Both the position numbers and the translations under genes were made by a program. From Erythrocercus mccallii (lineage: Eukaryota; Chordata; Aves; Passeriformes; Dicruridae): 64,000 nt of DNA. Positions 23,201 through 36,589 of this stretch are shown here, one piece after another. Within the stretch, counting starts at the first letter, position 1, and every line of letters starts with the position of its first letter. The DNA is taken from NCBI GenBank assembly GCA_013397435.1, contig VZRG01000268.1, positions 1 through 64,000 on the forward strand. Direction: 5' to 3'. Under the pieces are notes generated by a model that worked only from the letters and a program-made list of their open reading frames with translations, was not told the origin of the DNA and ran no database searches.

Positions 23201-26200
23201 ACAGCCAGCTAAATGGAGACAACAGTTCATTACTTGTAGGTATTCACACGTGGATGTGAATGAGCAACTAATTTCTGCTTATTGCATAAATCACCACATA
23301 GAGTATTTAGGTAATTGATAAAGAGGTACTAGAATTTTTGCATAACAAATTGATTTTTTTAATTGATATTTTGTGAATTTATTACTGAAAACAACTATAA
23401 AGTATTACAAAATTGGATGTTGATCATGTAGTAAAAACCAGGTTAGTTGTATAAACTAGCACAGACTCATTTGCCTTTTTTCTTTCTATCAGAATCCAAG
23501 CAAGGAATGTGAGCCTTACCGCACAAATGAGGACAAACCCATTGCTCCTTGTGGAGCTATTGCCAACAGTATGTTTAATGGTATGGTAACGATTTTAAGT
23601 TATCATTTATATGGGTCTGTGATCTAGTATATGTTTTCTGTTGTGTTGCACATTATTCTGAATAAAGATACCATGGGCTTTTTCATTTTGAATTAACACA
23701 TTTTCATTGTTCAGATTAAAATAAATATCTTGTACTGGTTGTACTTGTTTCAAAATTGCTAGGAGAATTAATTTAATGTCGTAGCACACAAAGGATGGAA
23801 ATACCTGTTGTGAGAATCTGCTGCTGCTGTGATGTAGAAACATAGATATCATATATGGATAATAAACTGCTTTCTCGTGTACACTGATTCTTACAGAACA
23901 GTTTGTGATTGTATGGCACATAGTAAATGCCTTGCCCGGTTATTTTTGTTTTGTTTTCTGCCGGAGGTAATTGTTTCAGTGCTTATCAAGACCATCTGTC
24001 TAATGAAATTTTCTGCAGCTGGTCTTCTAATTTGATTTTGTCTTTAGATACACTGGAGTTATACCGCATTGATAATGACACAAGGACTCCGATTACTTTG
24101 ATCAAAAAAGGCATTGCATGGTGGACAGATAAAAATGTAAAGTTCAGGAATCCTACAGGAGATGGAAACAACTTAACTGCGCTTTTCCAAGGTAAAAAAA
24201 GAAGAAAGCAAAATTTTAAGAATGTCAAAATGCTTCAGACACCTTTGGATTTCAGTTTTGATTTCAAACACATTTTGGTTTCAGAGTTTTGCCTCACTGA
24301 CATTTTACTGAATGTGCTAAATAAGTGTTCTCTGAAGAAATCCAAGCTAAGAACTACTCTGCTATTTGAAAGGTTGTCTTTAAGTAATAAAAGCTGCAAG
24401 TTTCTGGTGAAAGTGTTTGGTTTTTACCTTTCCTGTAATAATTAATCATTAATTTGATAGTTTTTAATTTCTCTTTTTTTTTTTGTACTCTGAATACTAA
24501 AAGGTGTGTAATGCATGCTGCTGGGGTTTAACCCCACTTGGCAACTAAGCGTCACACAGTGTCTCACTAACCATGCCCTTGCTCAGTGGGAGGAAGAATT
24601 GCAAGGCTGAAAGTGAGAAGGCACATAGGTTGAGATAAAGACTGTTTAGTGATTAAAAACAAACAACTAAACCTAAAGCACAGCAAGGAGAGAGGAAAAT
24701 AAAACCCAAGAAAAACAAGTAATGCAAAAGAAAAGAATTGCTCATCACCATCTGGGCCCCTGAGCCAAAGTAGGCCCTGCCTACCTCTACCTCTCCTTTT
24801 CTATGGTATGGGATATCTCTTTGGTCTACTGGGATCAGCTATCCCATCTGTGTCCCCTCCCAATTTCTCCTGGATTCCCAGTCTCCTCACAGGTGGGGTG
24901 AGATGAGGAAAAGTGGCCTTGATGCTGGAAAATACTGCTTAGCAATAGCAGAAATATCACTCTTTATCAACAGTGTCCAGCACAAATCCAAAACGTCCCG
25001 TACCAACCACTGTAAAGAAATTTAATTTTATTCCATTCAAGACCAGTACAAGTTCTATCATGTTTGGATTTAACTTACAAAGAAATCCTGCAGTTGTTAA
25101 ATGAAACTCTTCATATGGACTTTTCATTTAAATGTTTCTGTGGGTAGGTTGTGCTGTTCTCTACAAAAACTGATTTTTTTTTTGTTATTAGAAGTGACTG
25201 ATGTGTCTCATTTTTTTAGGTTAGATACAGTTTGGAGAATAAAAGTTACCTTTGGCTACCATGTCTAAAGAGTCTTCTTAGGGGTCTGAGAGCATGTGTG
25301 TTTATGCAAAGTATATAATAACTTCAGGCTTAACCTGATGTGGGTTTCTTGCTTAGTCATAGCCAAATTATGTGTTGTCAGTGTGATGGCTACCCTCAGA
25401 AAAGCAGATACCTTACCCTAATACAATGTGAAATTGTATTTCCAATAACACTAGCAAAAGCATTTGGACATAATCTGAGATGATGTTTACAATATTTCTT
25501 GCTCGTGTTTCAGGAAACGGTTGTCAAATTCTACCAAGTAAGCAGAGGACCTATCGTCATAATGGAGAATTACCCAGTGCTTTGAGACGTGACTTCTACC
25601 ACATGAATTGTTTAAACAAATGGACAGTGCTGTTATGAATTAAATTATTTATTTATAGAATTCAAACTATTTAGACTGCAAAATAAAAAAGTACTTATAC
25701 AGCCCAGTGTGTTGCAATAGTAGTGAGTCAGCCTGTCCATACTATTTAGAAGTTAGTGTGGTTTTTTGTGATATTAGAATGAATTTTGATGAGCCAGTGT
25801 GTCACTCAGTCCTGTATTTGAAATACTTTATTTTTGTTTAATCCTAGGCACAACAAAGCCTGTGAACTGGCCCAAGCCAGTGTATATGCTGGACTCAGAG
25901 CCTGACAACAATGGCTTTATCAATGAGGACTTCATCGTGTGGATGCGCACAGCTGCTCTGCCAACGTTTCGCAAGCTCTATCGTCTCATCGAAAGGAAGA
26001 ATAACTTGCAGCCTACCTTACAGGCTGGAAAATACTCTTTGGATATTGCATACAGTATCCTTTGAAAGCAGGCCTTTGCTGGATAACACAAGCATATATT
26101 TGCAAGTTACCAGATTGAACTAGCCTTTCTTGCTATCTCTAAAAAAAGATGATACTGAGCTGTGGTTGAAAACTGGCTCTGAGAGCTAGATAGACTGTTA

Positions 26201-27148
26201 ACATCTTTTACTTCTGTGCTAGTTTTATAGCATTAATAACTTCATAGAGACAGGGAAATCAGATTGGTCTGGTGCTGCGAAGGAATTGAGAAAAGCATAG
26301 GAATAAAGAAAAGAACAGAAGTAGCTGGTAGCCAAGGAATTTAAGAACTTTAATTTCAAGGTGACATGACATTATGTAATGAAAGGCAGACTGACTCTGA
26401 AGGTCACAAAAAAGACAGAGCTGTGGATCAGGTGAAGGTCTGTCATTTGAGGAGACTAAATATTAGGTAGAAATGCAGGAGACTAGAGAAGGAGGGTTGT
26501 CATAGCTATTGAATTCTTAAAATTCACAAGCACTTAATGATACTTTTTATATAATAATATAATGATACTTTTTATGTAGCTGCTGCAGTGTTTTCCTTTG
26601 CTGTAAAGCTGTAGGAAGTGCATGTAAAATTGAATAAACATAGAGAAAAATTTTGTAGTAAAATAGACACAAGGACTGAAATTCATTGAAGCTACTTTAA
26701 TAAACCCACAAAATCATACATTTTACTCTTCTTCAGGGTTAGTGTCTCCAAACATGGCTTTTGTTTTGAAGTAGCTGACAATGCCCAGATTAGTTTTAGC
26801 CAAAAAGAACAGTTGAATGTTTCATATTTGCAATTCCAGTTCCAAAGGCAGCAGTTAGTATCTGGAACCTGAGCAGAATGACTCAGAATTTTCATTTGCC
26901 CACTTCCAAGCTGGGTTTGGAAACTTGCTTCTTGTTTTCCTAAATGTTTTTCAGATTATCCTGTACACAGTTTTGATGGACGAAAAAGGATGATCCTAAG
27001 CACCATCTCATGGATGGGAGGCAAAAATCCCTTCTTGGGAATTGCTTACATCACTGTTGGGTCCATATGCTTCTTCTTAGGAGTGGTATTGCTGTTCATT
27101 CATCACAAATACGGCAATCGAAACACCAGTGCAGACATTCCCAATTAA
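16798..27148 (+). CDS. TMEM30A: TMEM30A / CDC50A, P4-ATPase flippase beta subunit (7 exons)
   Basis: Coding exons are 16798-17070, 22390-22506, 23128-23235, 23493-23580, 24048-24191, 25848-26054 and 26955-27148. Together they total 1131 bases and give 376 aa plus TAA; all introns are GT-AG and the phases agree. CDC50A partners P4-ATPases, letting them leave the ER and flip phosphatidylserine and phosphatidylethanolamine to the cytosolic leaflet. The protein has a cytosolic N-terminus, TM1 at about 61-83 ([19 protein letters not shown]), a large Cys-containing ectodomain and TM2 at about 338-361. Conserved blocks include [45 protein letters not shown] and [22 protein letters not shown]-glycosylation sequons occur at 108, 122, 162, 195 and 205. 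The protein is about 15 residues longer than the human one (361 aa), mainly through a Gly-rich insertion at about 17-34. The start is the first ATG with a good context (GCCATGG). Confidence 0.97.
17071..22389 (+). other. TMEM30A intron 1
   Basis: A 5.3-kb AT-rich intron with the rather weak donor GTGCGC and the acceptor CCTGTTACAG. It holds simple T-rich and GT-rich tracts (about 19908-19940 and 22010-22140) and a small CR1 tail fragment close to its 3' end. No exon or RNA gene is recognised inside it. Confidence 0.75.
22213..22275 (-). mobile_element. CR1 LINE tail remnant
   Basis: TTACAGAATCTTAGAATGG followed by GGTTGGAAGAGATTTCTTGA is the reverse complement of a diverged CR1 3' tail. Only about 60 bases are recognisable. 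It lies in TMEM30A intron 1, some 115 bases before exon 2. Confidence 0.65.
24519..25050 (+). mobile_element. Avian ERV solo LTR in TMEM30A intron 5
   Basis: It begins TGCTGGGGTTTAACCCC followed by GGCAACTAAGC, the characteristic start of a widespread avian LTR family that I recall as ERVL-like. It proceeds through GGTTGAGATAAAGACTG, AATTGCTCATCACCATC and TATGGTATGGGATATCTC to a diverged end near CAAGACCAGTACA. About 530 bases remain. No internal retroviral sequence and no clear flanking duplication were found, so it is an old solo LTR. The orientation given is that of the TG-start as written; the family name and the end position are approximate. Confidence 0.7.
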
Positions 27149-28450
27149 TCTTGCATTCTGAAAATAAATGTACTGCATGTGCATCAAGGCCAGTCCAGAA
27201 TGGACCCAGTTTTTGAAAGACAAATCTCTGCTTTTGTCATTTCTGAGACTGGGTGCATAATTTTTACCTAATGCCCCCCTTTCCCATACTGTGGATTAAC
27301 TCTTGAAAATGACGGGTATACAATTAGCTCTATTGATTGTATCTCTGCCTATGTCAGAAACAAGTTTTCTGATGTTTGCCTCTTAACTGGGCAGGCCACA
27401 TGATGCATATAGCTCCTTTTCCCTTGATGCATCTGCTGCTTGTTCACCTGCTATGTAATGTCAATATGATTCAGTACATTTAGATTGTGTGGAGAAAGAT
27501 GGTTATAAGATACTGTACATTGTTGACTTTCCAGAATTCAGGTGTCAGTGCTGTTGGAAGAAGTCAAGTCTTAAATGTTTTCTTCGATTTACTGTCTTGT
27601 GTGCATGGGCTTCTACATTTCTTGCTGAGATTTTAATATATTTATACAAGTTGTTAAATATTTTTTCTGTGTCCTACCCACCTCTGTTATATTAAATCCT
27701 TTAAGTGCTCTGTAAACTTCAGCACTCTGGATTCTTTGTGTATTTACAATATGCCTGGCCAGTAAACAAACATCTTATGAAAATACCAGAAAACCCATTT
27801 TTTAATTATATGCATGCGACCCTTTAAAAGGTTGTTCTAAATTGGGACGTGCTTGTTGCAGGTATAATTTTTTTCTAATTTTCTTTGTTTTAAGTCATGT
27901 CCAATACTAGTTCACTTTTGCTGGTTTTGCTTTTTATGAGCAGCACTAAGCATTCATCAAGAACTTAAAAAGGTTTTTTCTATTCATACACTGGGATGAA
28001 TTCCTTTTACTGGAGAAGTTTCCTATTTTTTTAAAGCATATGTACTCTGAACAGGCTTTGTTTTAAGGGAATTGTTTACTTTTTGTTCATTTGGAGTGAA
28101 CACCACATTAATTTTTTGTGGTGTTAAGGAAGTAAACTATAGAAGTTCAGAAGTTGAGATGGCAGTGACATTTTTTCCTGAAATGCAGGTTTAGCTTGCT
28201 GTGAAACATAATTTAAATATTGCAGTTAGATGCAATGTGCAGGTTAGTGTCTTAAATTACAGAAGGGTTCACCTTTAGGTTAATTAAAAGTTAACTGCAA
28301 CCTGTAAAATACTACTTTTTGGTGACTTTTTTTAGATGATGCACAGAAACTGTAATGTATATGGTGGAGATCACTTTATATGCAACTAGCTTGATAAAGT
28401 ATGGAGTATATTAAAAGAGACCTAATAAATTCTGCAAACCATTTAGTAAG
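27149..28450 (+). other. TMEM30A: TMEM30A 3' UTR
   Basis: AT-rich sequence without coding features follows the TAA. A canonical AATAAA at 28424-28429 would give a 3' UTR of about 1.3 kb. An earlier AATAAA near 27163 would give a very short alternative. Several U-rich and AUUUA-like stretches are present. Confidence 0.6.
28424..28429 (+). terminator. TMEM30A: Candidate TMEM30A polyadenylation signal
   Basis: AATAAA in CCTAATAAATTCTGC, about 1.28 kb after the stop codon, followed by T- and GT-rich sequence. It is the last canonical hexamer that fits a 3' UTR of the usual size for this gene. Confidence 0.5.
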
Positions 28451-31400
28451 AAATTTGATTTTGTTCTTCAACATACATTTATTTTTGTCTGGATCATTAA
28501 GTGTAAATGCAGTTTTAGATGAGTTGTATTTCTGGGATTGCATATTTATTACAAAAATGCATGGTCCAATAGCTTAATCTACAGGCAACTTTAAACAAAA
28601 CTATTAATTTATCACATAGTTACATGACTGGTTGTATGTAATTACTTGTAGCCCAAGAGTTCAAATGTGTAAGTCTGGATAAACTGTGAAATGAGGCAGC
28701 ATTTCCAGTGTGCTAGCTCTCTGTAACTCCATATAATAATTTATTTGCATAGTACAGCCTGGCAGAACATGACTTTCAAATAGTACCTCTTAAGATTTTA
28801 TTCAGTGTGGTATTCATGTTGCTGGAGTTACAGAATAAGAGTAATAACCCTTGAAAACTTGGAGAACGTGTTAAACTGGCTTTCAGCTGTAGAGTAGCTG
28901 CTAGTCCAAGATAGAGTAAGTGAGCAAGGGGATGTCTCATAATTACTGGTTATTAAAATATTTTGATTTTTAAACTTTGTGTTTATCACTTGAAATGCAA
29001 ACGTATTCTGCTTCATTCATAATTTCTATTTTTCCAAATAGGAAAGGCTGTTTTTGGGCTGTGCTTAAAATTAAAAAAGAAATATTTTTCTGTCTTCACC
29101 TTGTATTTTTCAATGCCTTTTTTTTAACTGACTGTAGCTGCCAATATATCTTCAATCTCAATTAAGTGCACCAGGGTGAGAATTGCTGCATGGTTTTTGT
29201 TGCAAATAAGTTGGTTCTCTCAGAGCCGTTAGCAGTAAATACGTGGGACAGTGTGCCCATGGAGCTTAAAATGCTCGTAAGAGCTTAAAATATTGGTCAA
29301 ATTTGTAAACTTTCTTCACTCATGCTCATTTGTCTGGATATCATGTTGATTGATAACAGTGGAGATCTTTGGAGGATCCTTGGAATCTTCCAAGGATTCA
29401 TTATGAATATCAAACCTTGAAGAATGCAAATCTTGTCTTTTTTTAATAGAAATCTCTGAGAGAGGAAAGGCCATGACAGTGTAGGTCAAGTAATATCTGC
29501 AGATAGAACAATGAGCATGGCTGGTTGGGTTGCATTCACAGGAAATGTTATTGACTGCACCCCTCTCTCACATGCCTTACTTGCAGTGGGGAGAACATTA
29601 GACTGAGTCGAAGAGAGTGCTTAGTGGAAAAAGATGACTTAAGTCTAAATCAGGTACCTACAGCAAATGAAAAAAAAAGTTACTGGAATGCAACTGCTGA
29701 AGACAAAGAACATTGCATAAACACCAAGTAATCCGATCTTGAAAGTTCCTGTGACAAGACAGTGGTTTCTGATCTTTCCTGAAAATGTCATCTACCCTTG
29801 GCATTACATAAGTTTTTGTTTTTGTTTTTTAATAACTCAACATAAAACCTCTCCAATACCCCAAAATGTTCCAAATATAAAAGGCTTGTCTGTATTGAAC
29901 AACCTGGCCAAAATGCTCACTTTCAAAGGAGAAAAAAAACCAATGAAAATCTTAAGTCAGTTTTATTCTTGCTTTCTTCTTAGCAATGTGGCCAGTTTAT
30001 GGAAGAGACTGCTTCTGGCAGTGTAAAAATAGAGTCTGAGGTTTATTTTCAGAAAGCCCAATTGTGAAAAGTTTTGGGATTTTTGTTTGTTTGTTTAGTA
30101 GTAGTATTAAATTTTCTTCAGAGCACCAGGAGTATTTTCATGTAAAAAATCCCTCCCTTCTAGCTCACAGCATGTTTGATCACCATATTGCCTTCTGTGC
30201 CTGTATGTGAAGTCTAATCTTATTTAACAGTTTCAGTTAAGACTGAAGACCATTACAAAATGGCCTGATAAGAATTAGCAGGTCCTTACATAACCTGAGA
30301 CTCAAGTAAGAAACTACCTCCCCATAAGCCTTCTATTCTGAACATCATTAGCCTGTGCTTGAAACTAAAGTGATACTGTCCACTTGAATTATATCAACTG
30401 CTGCTACAAAGTCTGAAGTTGGAAGATTATCTCTCATTTTGTGATAAGGATGAAATAAATAGGAATAAAAGTGTAAGTCAATCATTAAGCTCAAGAAGAT
30501 TTTAAAAAAGTATAAATTGACAGGAAGTATGTGGAGATCTTTCTCACTGGACCCTGGATAAAGATCATGTAAAATAAACAATTTGAGCAAATGGAATACC
30601 AGAGTTATGTGCAAATTTAATAGAATTTTTACCTGAGGACTGTGCCCAAACTTTGCAAAATAAAATGGTGAGGCGCTTAGTGTTAGAGGTGTAAGAATAT
30701 AACTAATAACCTTATTAGTTCTGTTACAAAAATGGGAAGGACTGGACTGTAATATTCTTGGAAGAAAGGAAAATGATTGTCTGAAGGTTTGCCTACTGAG
30801 GCCTAATTTTATGTGTTATCTCTTTAGCAGGATTTACGTACTCATGTATTGGTATTGTTGAAGAGGTATAACATTTTTTTGTGACAAATGCTTTTAAACA
30901 TCTAGATTAACAGCTCTTTTTTTTTCTGGCTTAAATAGAACTGTTCAACAATGAGTTTTGCTGAACAGTTTTGTTACACAATGCAATACATGCAAGAGTT
31001 GCTCTATTCCGTTAAGAAGAAGCAGTGTGTTTGTTTCTAATGAAACATCTTCATCCTAAAGCAGCAAGTTGCCATTTCTCATTCCCTCAAATTTTCATTT
31101 CTTCACAAATTAGTCAACACTGAAGAGACTAGCTGTGCTTGCTCTGAGAAGCTTTGATCTGATTCTGTAGCTTTGATCAGTAGGTAACTTGCATGCCAAT
31201 CTTTAAGAATGGCCTTTCTGTTGTAAAGTGTATTTTTACAGAAAATATCCCTGAAGTTTAGATTCAGACGTACCAGAAAGTAGCCCACACAGCAGAATTT
31301 AGGAATGATAATTTCTCTGTGAATTATGATCCTTTTACCAGTATCTTAATACAACCGAGTGAATGAAAATCAGAATAAAATATTGTATACACTCATAAGA

Positions 31401-32380
31401 TTGCAAGAGGAATGAGTGGAAATCTGTCTTGCAGTGATAATAATGCATTTTTAAGTGTTATTCTGTGATAGCACTGCTTGAATGTTTGAAAACCATTTGT
31501 TAAATAATGCATCCAGTTTCCTCTTTTGTTCAAGCACCTATTTATCCATGACTGTGCTTTCTAAATGCTGTTTTTAATATTCTGCATAGCTAAGGCTGCA
31601 CCTATAAATGTTTCTTCATCATTGCATTTTTAGTTTCTGGGACAGCTCATCAGATTGAGAAGTGTAGTGCTTTGAGATATGATCCTTGTTATTTTCATAC
31701 TGAATTGAGCACTAATTTGTCATGTTTCGCACACGTTGTTCATCATGAGGTTTTGCGCCAGTGCAAAAGTGCTGTAATGTCAAAAACTAAGTGCACTTCA
31801 ACTTCAGCAAAGCCAGGAAAGAGCATTCCCGCCAGCATTGTATTTCAGCATAAGGTTGAAGCATGAGAAGATGCAATTACGGGGCTCGATCTGCAATGCA
31901 GAAAAAACACAGGCTTCTCAGAGTAGTTTCTTGAAGGGCAAATGATTCTTCCTTGAGAATCAAGCAGGTTTGTATTTCATACAGTTTCGACATTACTTCA
32001 CTCTATGTAATTAGAAGCTGAAGTCGGGGATTTTTTTTCCCACATGCAGAGTACTCTGTATCCCCATTACTAACGGAGCGTGAGCCAGTGGGCAGGTACT
32101 ACCATGGGGTAGTTGGGGTTTTCTGAGTGTAGTGGCTCAACAAAGGATGCCACATCCACCCAGGGGTGCCAGACCCCCTGGCCTGAGTCGCCCCAGGCTC
32201 TGCCTCACTCGCCGTCCTTGCGTGGAGGCGGCCCCTGGGGATGTCCAGCGAGTCCATACGAGCAGGCACAGCCCAGGGTGCTGCTCTCCCAGGACACACA
32301 TCCCACCCTCTGCAGATATTAAACTTTTCAACGAAAGGAGATTTAGAATTCTGTATGTAGGAGCTCGAGTGGACGTGTCA
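28451..32380. other. TMEM30A-COX7A2 intergenic spacer
   Basis: AT-rich spacer with short scattered frames only. No exon, RNA gene or full repeat is recognised. GC and CpG content rises from about 32100 into the COX7A2 island. Confidence 0.6.
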
Positions 32381-32389
32381 TGGATTTCC

Positions 32390-33010
32390 CAAAGCGCCCT
32401 CCGAAGGCGCAGGGAGGCGGCCGACAACTACGGAATCCCGTGGCAGCAGGTTCCCCGCCGGGGCTGTGTGGCGTGAGGAGACAAACGCTCCCGGTGTGCC
32501 TCAGCCGCTGCCGCCCTGTGTGTTCTGAAAGGTCACCCTCTCCTCCTGCCCGGTGCTGCGGTCTCAGCCCGGGCCCCGGCGCCGGCCCCGCCGCGCTGCC
32601 CCAGCCGGGCCGGGCGGACTGGCGGGGGGCGCTGTGGGCTCTGCGGTGGCGCTCCGGGCCGCTTCCTCTGTGGTGTGTCCACCGTGGGCGGGGGAGCCGC
32701 TTCCTCTTCCGCTGCCCTTGTTGCCGGCAGGAGGTGACAGGACCAAGAGCCGCGATGTGGCGGAACGTGCTGGTGAGGCCCGAGGAGAGCGGCCCGCTGC
32801 CGCCGGCTGTGTGTGTGGCTCGTTCAGGGTGCCCGTCCGGCTGCGGGACTCGGCCGGGGTGGCCGCTGTCCGTGCCGGGAGCTGCGGAGCGACCTGCGGG
32901 GGTCGGGGGAAGGTCTTGAACGGGCCGCTCGCTCCACGTAGTGCTGAGCTTCAGGGACTTGAGAGGATAAGGTTGAGTCGGGGTACTCGGGTACGCTTAG
33001 CTCGTCTCTA
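32390..33010 (+). promoter_or_regulatory. COX7A2: COX7A2 CpG island and promoter
   Basis: Dense CpG sequence surrounds the first coding exon. Tandem ETS-type motifs (CTTCC, reverse of GGAAG) occur at 32661-32666 and in GCTTCCTCTTCCGC at 32699-32712. That fits the NRF-2/GABP control known for many nuclear cytochrome oxidase genes. No TATA box is evident. Confidence 0.7.
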
Positions 33011-36000
33011 AGGTGGTATATTTTATAGCATGTTTATTTAGGGTGGGTAAGGAGAGGAGATGCCTTGTCCCGTTCCTTGCGACCAGCGACCAGCATCACC
33101 TGTACGTTTGGTCGCCCCGCGGCTGCGTTTTTAGCGGTGATAATTGCGTGGGAACGGTGTGTTGCCGATGTTGCTTGAAGGGGGCCGAGGCCGCTGGCAG
33201 CTTAGAGCTACCGCGCTTTGAGCCTCGACATTTTAGAGAAGGCAGGTTAAAGAATTGTATATAAGTCACTTATTTTGGGAGGCTATCCTGTATGATCAGT
33301 CTGTGAAAACAGATTCCAGCTAAGGACACAGCAGGATGATTTAAGCTGTGTATGTGGTGGGGTGGAGATGCCTCCTTAGCGCTGTGAAGGTTCTCTCCTG
33401 TGCTGGTGGCTCATAGATGAACTGCAGCAAAGACAGGGGTTCGTTGTGCTCACAAGCACGTTTATCAAAAATATTATTTTCCCTTTCACTAGTCTGACAC
33501 AGAAAATGGTGCCTAAAAACGAGGTCTAAGGGGCTGAGATTTCCCATGAAAGGGAACCTGAAGGTTATGCTGCAGATCCATAAATCTGTTGTATCTTACT
33601 GAAAGCAATTTTTGTGAGGTTTTACTTTTCAGGTACTAGTCAAGCAGTCCTTTACATAGTTTGCTGAGAAATTTACTAAATTCAAAACCAGCATGTTTTG
33701 GTGAAGTTTTGTGTGTTTTTAAAAGCCTTTCTTTTTTTGCTGTCCCACTTCTATCTTGCTTCTCAAATAAGCAATTTCTACCCAATGTGGACAGAGCTGT
33801 AAAATGTCACTCTTATTTAAAACACTGTTTTCTTTTATTTCAGGCTCTTCGCCAGGTTTCCCAGAGAACCATAAGCACTGCTTCACGCAGGCAGTTTGAA
33901 AATAGAGTTCCTGAGAATCAGAAGCTTTTTCAGGTAATGAGTGAGTTGAATAATATTAGTTGTAAGGATGCGACGACACAATTAGTATATTAAGAAGGTT
34001 TTAGTAGATCATAGCTGCATTTTTCTTTTCCTAAAGAACTGGTCAGGCTTCCCTTTACATCTGAAGAGAGCTCTCAAAATCAGTTGTATCACTAGAGCAG
34101 TTATTTTCTGCAGAGGTTGAGTAGTTTTGCATGCATACTTGACTTGATGACCCTTTAGGGGTTTTTTACCCTATGAAATTTTTTGTACCGGAGTTTCTCA
34201 TAAGTATTAGGCATGGTACAAAGATAAAGTCCTCTGAAATGAGTTACTATGGGGGAGTATGTCCAAAGAACAAATAGAGCAATAGAGTGAGAAGACAGAA
34301 ATACAATGAAAAAGTAAACCTGAACTCTTACATCTCTTTCTATAGCTCATAGATGAGCCCCAAAATTTTTAATGAGGATATGGTATTACCGTATCTCTCA
34401 GTTATGAAAACTGTAAAGGTCTTAAGTGATTGGACTCATTTCTTGAAAATTATTGAATCTTTAAAAATAATTTCTGAATTACTCTGTTCCTGATTGATAG
34501 GGCTGCTGAGTGAAGTAGTAAAGGCAGAGAATACTTGAGAGAGCAATCCGAGCTGTGAGCCACAGCCTGGAGCTTTAGCTTCACACTGAGAATAAACTGG
34601 GCTTCAGCTCCATGAAAGGGACCAAGTATATTAGAATCCCCACCTAAGTAGTTTTAGTGTCTTATTGCTTTCCTTTCCCCTGAAAGAGAAAGCCAGTCTT
34701 GTTGAGACACTTGAGGAGCACAGTGTTCATTGTGAGCCAAGGGGAAGGAAATGGGAGGGTGATGTTGGTGATGGGAGGGGGTCAGAGGTTCAGTTTTTGC
34801 TGGCAGAGATCTCTAGGTGTATCTCTTCCTCCTTTCATTCCTTTCTTATGGGACAGCAAGTTAAGCTGGGGTAGGTTGCAGGTCACCAGCACTGGAGGCT
34901 GGCTTGAAGTCCAGAGCAGCATGATCTTGCTGACAGGAGTAAAGCTCATGTAGATCTAGTGCTTAGGAGTTTTACTTTGGGTGGAGTGAAACATTTTGTG
35001 TACTACCGCCAAGTGTCAATACAGACTTCTCCCCCTCTTGCTCCCTGTAGCAGGGATTGGATATACTGGAGATGGATGGGAGGTTTCTAGGGATGGTAAT
35101 CACATCCCATGCACCCGAGGGGTCTGGCTGGTGTCAGAAGTGTTTAGAAAGCTGCCAGTCACTGCTTTAGATATGAACTGTGCACGTGATTTTTTATACT
35201 CCCCTAGTGAGTCATCACCTGATACCAGAGTGAAAGCTTCCAAGACAGAGTGGGATCTAAATAAGGTTCAATGTCTTTTGGGAATCAGAAAGATAATGTG
35301 GGGTAGTAATTCTTCTGCTGGGTAACTGTAGTGGTATTAACACAATATTGCAAGAACTGCATATAAATAGTTTATTTTTGTCACTTGTTTCCATTAGGAA
35401 GATAATGGTCTCCCAGTGCATCTTAAAGGTGGGGCAAAAGATTCTCTGTTGTATAGAACCACTACGGGTCTTGCAGTGTTCGGTAAGGCTAATACTGAAA
35501 TATTTATGCTTTGCTACAATTTCCAATGCACTAGTATTAAATTTCTTTTTCCTTTGGTACAATCTCCAACACGGATGATGTTTTCTCTGTAAAATAATTA
35601 TGCAATGTCTTCAGTCTTTTCTTTACAACATGCAAAGTTTATGTAGAGAAGAAAAAAACACATTTGGACATCCTGTGTATTCATCTATGTTTTTTCCAGG
35701 TTTAGATTTTCATATGGCTTTTTCCCAGAGTGTGGGTACTAAGTACTGTGGCAGGTTTCGTGTATGGTGTTAGAAAAAAACAGTACTTACTCTATTTTAC
35801 AAAGGAGTAAAATGTAATTATAGCACATGCATGAACCAGTTTTTGCACTAGCCTGACTCGTAGTGATAGGTGATACTCAATGTACTGATTTTTCATATGC
35901 TGTGAAAACTAGTAGAATAATAACCAAGGTTCATAATACTGTGTATATTTAACCTTTATGTTGCTTGTTACCTAATTTTGCAATAGCCTCTAACTTAAAT

Positions 36001-36377
36001 GTGTTGATGAAATGGATTTTCAGTTCAGCTACTTTTAGAATCAGTAACCATTACTTCATGATTATGTAGGTTCCACAGGCATTCTTCTCCCCACTTTTTT
36101 TGCCCTGTCTCTTTATTTTTGTGCAGCCTGTGGAGATGTATTTGGTTTTTTTCTTTAAAATATGAATCACCAAACAAAATTGGGATGTGGCTGTGGAAAT
36201 GTATTTTGTCTGAACTGTAGCTGCTTATTGTCAGTATTTTTTCTGGAACAAACTAGAAAGCTGACTTGAAAGGAATTCTCTGTGCTAATCTGAAAATATC
36301 TTTTCTCTCTTAATTCAGGAACAGCGTATGCTCTTTATTATCTGCTTCTCTCTTCAATGCCCAAGAAGCCGAATTGA
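32755..36377 (+). CDS. COX7A2: COX7A2, cytochrome c oxidase subunit 7A2, mitochondrial (4 exons)
   Basis: Coding exons are 32755-32772, 33844-33933, 35398-35482 and 36319-36377. They total 252 bases, giving 83 aa plus TGA, the same length as human COX7A2, with consistent phases and GT-AG introns. The protein is a small nuclear-encoded subunit of respiratory complex IV in the inner mitochondrial membrane. Residues 1-23 form an Arg/Ser-rich presequence (MWRNVLALRQVSQRTISTAS...RRQ). The mature chain starts FENRVPENQKLFQ, followed by EDNGLPVHLKGGAKDSLLYR, a single transmembrane helix at about 58-77, and a short basic tail MPKKPN. The position between TMEM30A and COL12A1 supports COX7A2 over the paralogue COX7A1. 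Confidence 0.96.
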
Positions 36378-36508
36378 TTCCGTTTGAGGATGCCTCAGCA
36401 ACTAACATCTCTTTGTCCAGTTCCCATCTGACTGTGGTGGCAGCTTATTATAAGCAGCTGGCTTAATGATTGGAATCATACGTTAATTGTAACATGTAAA
36501 CTGCAATC

Positions 36509-36514
36509 AATAAA
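36509..36514 (+). terminator. COX7A2: COX7A2 polyadenylation signal
   Basis: AATAAA in CAATCAATAAAGCAG, 132 bases after the stop codon and followed by a GTGTAGTGGGTGTCTG GU-rich stretch. This gives a compact 3' UTR of about 150 bases. Confidence 0.85.
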
Positions 36515-36589
36515 GCAGTTTTTACATGGTGTAGTGGGTGTCTGCACTGTATCATCTGTTTATGTGTGTGAGCATTTTTGGTCATAGGG

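Noticed and set aside
23927..24445. 172-codon frame in TMEM30A
   Set aside because: It contains exon 5 (24048-24191) but extends into introns on both sides; the phases show that only the exon is coding.
32755..36377. COX7A1 or a processed COX7A pseudogene
   Set aside because: Four intact exons, correct phases, a CpG promoter and position between TMEM30A and COL12A1 identify the functional COX7A2 locus.
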